Of a stretch of 64,000 nucleotides of DNA, positions 59,929-64,000 are shown one piece after another. The DNA comes from Tragulus kanchil (Eukaryota; Chordata; Mammalia; Artiodactyla; Tragulidae). The position numbers and the translations under genes were made by a program. Below the pieces are notes generated by a model. That model saw nothing but the letters and a program-made list of their open reading frames with translations. It did no database searches and was not told the origin of the DNA. Where the stretch lies: contig JAIOJX010000002.1 of the NCBI GenBank assembly GCA_022376925.1, positions 63,636,001 through 63,700,000 of the forward strand. The letters are read 5' to 3'. How positions within the stretch are numbered: the stretch's first letter is position 1; every line of letters starts with the position of its first letter.

Positions 59929-60499
59929 AGGGCTATACTGAGCTATGCCCAGACAAAATGGTAAGACAGAAAAAGTCCACATGTTATGTCATCCTGACCT
60001 GGGCATCAACACCCTCCAGTCTTTCTCTGGTTAATGAAACTGAGGGACTTCATGCTTAGACCCATTGTTTCAGATCTAAACATTCACCTTCCCTTTATAA
60101 TCCATTAACCCTTCAGTGAACCTCTGTTGAACAGTAAAGAAGATAAAAATACACACATATATAAATCTGCCATGGTCCCAATCCTCCATGAACTTGTGTT
60201 TCAGTGGGAGAGGAAAAACAAGTATATAGACAACAAAGGCATATGGGAGAGTGCTGTTAGAGAAGGACAAAGAATCAGGAAAAGAAAAGAAGAGTCATTA
60301 GAAGCAGAATGAATAGGTGTGGTTTGAGAGACACTGAGTGTGAGAGACACTTTGTCTAACATTAGAAAAAGTTAATGAAGAGGAATATTAAGGAAGACAC
60401 CTGGACCTGATGTTTGTATTTGTATACAAGTGTATAAACATTTGTATTATAAGTGTAAAATACAGTTAACATGATGTGATTCATGGGTTGCATTCATTT

Positions 60500-60692
60500 T
60501 GTCTCAGACAGCGAAGACTCTGCCTGCAATGCAGGAGACCCAGGTTTGATCCCTGGGTTGGGAAGATCCCCTGGAGGAGGGAATGGCAATCCACTTCAGT
60601 ATTCTTGCCTGGAGAATTCCATGGAGAGAGGAGCCTGGGGGACTATAGTCCATGGGGTTGCAGAAAGTCTGACATGACTGAGTGAATAACAC
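60500..60692 (+). mobile_element. Bov-tA SINE, 5' truncated
   Basis: tgcctgcaatgcaggagacc, ggtttgatccctgggttggg, full Bov-A body. Confidence 0.92.
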
Positions 60693-60804
60693 ACACAGAT
60701 CTTTATTCATAAACAAATATTAAAAGAGGTAACAAGAGGATTGCATGGATTTTGAGTAAGAGAAAGGGAATGATAATCATGTATTTCAAGACTTCTGGCA
60801 TGGA

Positions 60805-61057
60805 GGGCTTCCCTGGTGGTCCAGTGTGTAAGGATACTGCCTTGTAGTGCAAGGGGCGCCAGTATGATCCCTGGCCTGGGAAGATCCCACATGCTGCGGA
60901 CCAGCTGGAACGATACATCCAAGTACCGAGCCGGAGCTCTGGAGTGCATGCACCCAGAGCTGGTGCTCTGCGATGGGAGGCCCACACAGGCCAAAGAAAA
61001 AAGATGGATGAAAACAAATCAATTAAAGACCAACAGAAGTGCTCCCCCCCAAAAAAA
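60805..61057 (+). mobile_element. CHR-like SINE, intermediate form
   Basis: Head gggcttccctggtggtccag and body, ending aaagaccaacagaagtgctc then a C run and an A run. It carries the start of the GC-rich 3' module that young copies have in full. Target duplication ttctggcat at 60793-60801 and 61058-61066. Confidence 0.9.
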
Positions 61058-61066
61058 TTCTGGCAT

Positions 61067-61469
61067 TAACCCATATGAATGACATTACACGTTTTCTATA
61101 GGAAAGCAGCATTTCCCATCTGTATGTTTAGGAATGGAGACTACAGAGAGCCTACATTTTATTGTCGAATGGTTTATGCAATTATCAGATATGTTAAATC
61201 AAATTTGAAAGAATGGGCTATAAGTATATAGAAAGTGTCATTTTCCCATAGAGAGACTGTAGACTGAAGGGCTCAGTTGAATGAAGGCTCATTAGAAGGA
61301 TTTAATGAGTGGCACCAACTTGTAAGTATCTATGACCCTGAAATAAAGGTGAAAAGGTAAAAAAGAGGCACTAACTGCTACCCTTAGGCAGGCAAATCAA
61401 AGCATCTCTTCCTAAAAAGAGGAAAAAACACTTGCAAGCAATATTGTTGTGCTCATTTTTGAGTAACTC
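61067..61469. other. Gene-free stretch
   Basis: Nothing recognised. Confidence 0.5.
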
Positions 61470-61976
61470 AAATCCACTGATATCCTTCTGTAGGCTTGCT
61501 GTTCCTCTCTGTCCCTTCTGTTCTATGGGGAAATGTAGCTGTGGCGGATGCCTATTATCTCTATCTCGCAAGTATCCCTTTATCTCTTCCTCCGCCAACT
61601 GGATACTTTATCTCCTTTGGAGAGGTTTCTTCCCCTAGAGGATGCACAAGGGCCAGACTCCTTTACAAAGATTGATCTGCTCATCAGAGCACAAGGTCTG
61701 CTTTCTGTGTAAGATCACAAACTTTGTCATCTGTGTAAGGCTGGAGCTGCACTCTGGGCACAGTCTGATGGAGAATGAAGCCCTGTTAGAAAGCATTGCT
61801 GACAGCAAGTGAGAGAGAGAAACATCTTCCAGCTGATGCTATTAAGCCCTGGATCAGCCCCACCACCCCTTCTGAGTTATTGGTACCTGGTCTAGTGCAT
61901 TTCCTATGTTAGGCTAAGTTAGTTAGAGTTGAGCTTCTGTCACTTGCTACTAAGAATCCTGAATGCATTTGGGGGG

Positions 61977-62284
61977 TTTTTTTGTGGGGGGTGGGGGAGT
62001 GGGTTGGGGAGCGAGGGGGGCGGGCCACTCCTGTTGGTTTTTCATTTATCTATTTTCATCCGTCTTTGTTCTTTGGCCCATTTGGGCCTCCCATAGCAGT
62101 GGCGTCTGTTGTTGCAGATCGCCGGCTCTGGGTGCACGCGCTGCAGAGCTCCTGCTCGGTAATTGGACATATCGGACCAGCCACTCCGCGGCACGTGGGA
62201 TCTTCCCAGGCCAGGGATGGAACTGGCGCCCCTTGCACTGCAAGGCGGTGGTGTCCTTACCCACTGGACCACCAGGGAAGTCCC
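61977..62284 (-). mobile_element. Young CHR-like SINE, antisense
   Basis: GC-rich module (gggcgggccactcctgttgg), body and head (accaccagggaagtccc). A possible imperfect target duplication is tgcatttgg / tgcagttgg. The poly-A end is reduced to a G/T-rich run, and gtggtgtcc carries a 3-base insertion relative to other copies. Confidence 0.9.
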
Positions 62285-63157
62285 TGCAGTTGGGTTTTTA
62301 AGCTACATGTATGGATACGAAATCATAGAGGCTTAATTTTGACATCAAAATCTGCCTGTTTCATAATTAGGCTTCGAATGCATGCAATAGCATGAGGATG
62401 TTCAGATAATCATACTCACGGTAAGATTAATCACTGAAAAGGGAAGAACAAGAGCAACTGAGATGAAGATAAAGTATTTTTTTTTTTTTTCACCTTCTTT
62501 TGGTACCTACAGAAAGGAATGGGCTAGCTGTGCTGATACTCTAAGAAATTCCATCTTGGTCTTCCTAGTGAATTGCTCATAGGAAATTAGGAAAACGGTA
62601 TCATTATCAAGCAGCTCTAGTTCCTAAAAAATCCTTCTGGTAGGCTTTGCTAAATCCACTGATATCCTTCTGTAGGCTTGCTGTTCCTCTCTGTCCCTTC
62701 TGTTCTATGGGAAATGTAGCTGTGGCGGATGCCTATTATCTCTATCTCGCAAGTATCCCTTTATCTCTTCCTCCGCCAACTGGATACTTTATCTCCTTTG
62801 GAGAGGTTTCTTCCCCTAGAGGATGCACAAGGGCCAGACTCCTTTACAAAGATTGATCTGCTCATCAGAGCACAAGGTCTGCTTTCTGTGTAAGATCACA
62901 AACTTTGTCATCTGTGTAAGGCTGGAGCTGCACTCTGGGCACAGTCTGATGGAGAATGAAGCCCTGTTAGAAAGCATTGCTGACAGCAAGTGAGAGAGAG
63001 AAACATCTTCCAGCTGATGCTATTAAGCCCTGGATCAGCCCCACCACCCCTTCTGAGTTATTGGTACCTGGTCTAGTGCATTTCCTATGTTAGGCTAAGT
63101 TAGTTAGAGTTGAGCTTCTGTCACTTGCTACTAAGAATCCTGAATGCATTTGGGGGG

Positions 63158-63465
63158 TTTTTTTGTGGGGGGTGGGGGAGTGGGTTGGGGAGCGAGGGGG
63201 GCGGGCCACTCCTGTTGGTTTTTCATTTATCTATTTTCATCCGTCTTTGTTCTTTGGCCCATTTGGGCCTCCCATAGCAGTGGCGTCTGTTGTTGCAGAT
63301 CGCCGGCTCTGGGTGCACGCGCTGCAGAGCTCCTGCTCGGTAATTGGACATATCGGACCAGCCACTCCGCGGCACGTGGGATCTTCCCAGGCCAGGGATG
63401 GAACTGGCGCCCCTTGCACTGCAAGGCGGTGGTGTCCTTACCCACTGGACCACCAGGGAAGTCCC
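63158..63465 (-). mobile_element. Young CHR-like SINE, second copy
   Basis: Copy of 61977-62284 in duplication K, including the diagnostic 3-base insertion in the head. Confidence 0.9.
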
Positions 63466-63805
63466 TGCAGTTGGGTTTTTAAGCTACATGTATGGATACG
63501 AAATCATAGAGGCTTAATTTTGACATCAAAATCTGCCTGTTTCATAATTAGGCTTCGAATGCATGCAATAGCATGAGGATGTTCAGATAATCATACTCAC
63601 GGTAAGATTAATCACTGAAAAGGGAAGAACAAGAGCAACTGAGATGAAGATAAAGTATTTTTTTTTTTTTTCACCTTCTTTTGGTACCTACAGAAAGGAA
63701 TGGGCTAGCTGTGCTGATACTCTAAGAAATTCCATTTTGGTCTTCCTAGTGAATTGCTCATAGGAAATTAGGAAAACGGTATCATTATCAAGCAGCTCTA
63801 GTTCC

Positions 63806-64000
63806 GGAGATGATATCTGTGGAAGGCACACACTAAGGAAGGAACCCAGAAGTTGGTCACTAGCAAATAAAAGGTCTAGCATTAACTAATCATCTATTTT
63901 GGGCTAGGCATGCCACTACATTTTAAGTGGGGAGGGAAGGAAGAAACTTAAGAGGAAGCACAGTGTTGTCCAGAGAGACACATACCACTGAGACCTGTGA
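63806..64000. other. Gene-free right edge
   Basis: Possible L2/MIR-like antisense trace (ttaactaatcatctattttg; gggctaggcatgcc) at 63882-63918; otherwise nothing recognised. Confidence 0.35.

Larger units (their letters stand above)
58377..60462. repeat. Tandem duplication J (58377-59420 / 59421-60462)
   Basis: Copies of 1,044 and 1,042 bases with no spacer. The difference is two A in an A run (58925 region). Its start (ctcttcaaatgaagtcatca) is also the corrupted tail region of duplication I. Confidence 0.97.
61470..63805. repeat. Tandem duplication K (61470-62624 / 62652-63805)
   Basis: Copies of 1,155 and 1,154 bases. The 27-base spacer (62625-62651) reads like a damaged copy of the first 35 bases of the unit (ccttctg-taggct-tgct). 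Differences: one G in a G run near the copy-2 start and one substitution (C at 62555, T at 63736). Both copies carry the same young SINE. Confidence 0.97.

Noticed and set aside
61963..63576. Paired frames of 112 and 137 codons that look like duplicated genes
   Set aside because: They are antisense translations of the SINE within duplication K, so the pairing reflects the duplication and not a gene family.
492..63805. Phased tandem array or a novel amplifying element of about 1.1 kb
   Set aside because: Units from different loci share only length and common SINEs. No common terminal motif or target duplication was seen, so there is no single mobile element.
1..64000. CRISPR arrays, operons, bacterial-type promoters or terminators
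   Set aside because: The DNA is clearly mammalian nuclear; regular direct repeats with unique spacers are absent.
1..64000. tRNA genes at SINE heads
   Set aside because: Box A/B-like sequences belong to tRNA-derived SINEs (Bov-tA, CHR); none folds into a full tRNA by eye, and each continues into a SINE body.

Overview
This window is nuclear DNA from a ruminant mammal. It is AT-rich and packed with interspersed repeats typical of ruminants: about twenty tRNA-derived Bov-tA SINEs, BovB (RTE) LINE pieces and CHR-type tRNA-Glu SINEs. Older mammalian L1, L2, MIR, Tigger and mariner remnants lie among them. I find no intact gene and no convincing multi-exon gene. The open frames are short, and most are repeat translations or antisense shadows of repeats. 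The window reads as intergenic or deep intronic sequence.

Species: the most homogeneous (youngest) SINE is a CHR-like element of about 320 bp with an unusual GC-rich 3' module. Bov-tA copies are diverged, and I see no Bov-A2 dimer hallmark. BovB and Bov-tA fit a ruminant. A young non-bovine SINE without Bov-A2 fits a basal lineage such as mouse-deer (Tragulidae). That last step is inference.

Layout: 0-3.5 kb, SINEs plus a 1.1-kb duplication. 4-9 kb, an old MaLR-like LTR remnant, a 44-bp perfect palindrome, a young SINE nested in a Bov-tA, and a solo retroviral LTR. 9-11.3 kb, a duplication. 12-31 kb, mostly single-copy DNA with CHR, Bov-tA, L1 and L2, a twin-primed L1 plus SINE at one target site, and a Tigger1 fossil. 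31.8-34.2 kb, a duplication. 37.2-41.5 kb, two chained duplications. 44.2-46.5 kb, a duplicated BovB 3' region. 46.8-48.4 kb, L1 pieces. 48.8-53.1 kb, two chained duplications leading into a second LTR-like element. 55.4 kb, a possible processed pseudogene. 56.3-60.5 kb, two chained duplications. 61.5-63.8 kb, a last duplication.

The dominant oddity is eleven head-to-tail, nearly identical duplications, each with a unit of about 1.0-1.16 kb. They account for roughly 12 kb of extra sequence (about a fifth of the window). Differences between copies cluster at the inner junctions, some junctions carry garbled versions of adjacent sequence, and neighbouring pairs overlap. This pattern points to unmerged contig ends or gap filling in the assembly, not to a biological system, although raw reads would be needed to settle it. 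No gene set here works as a pathway.
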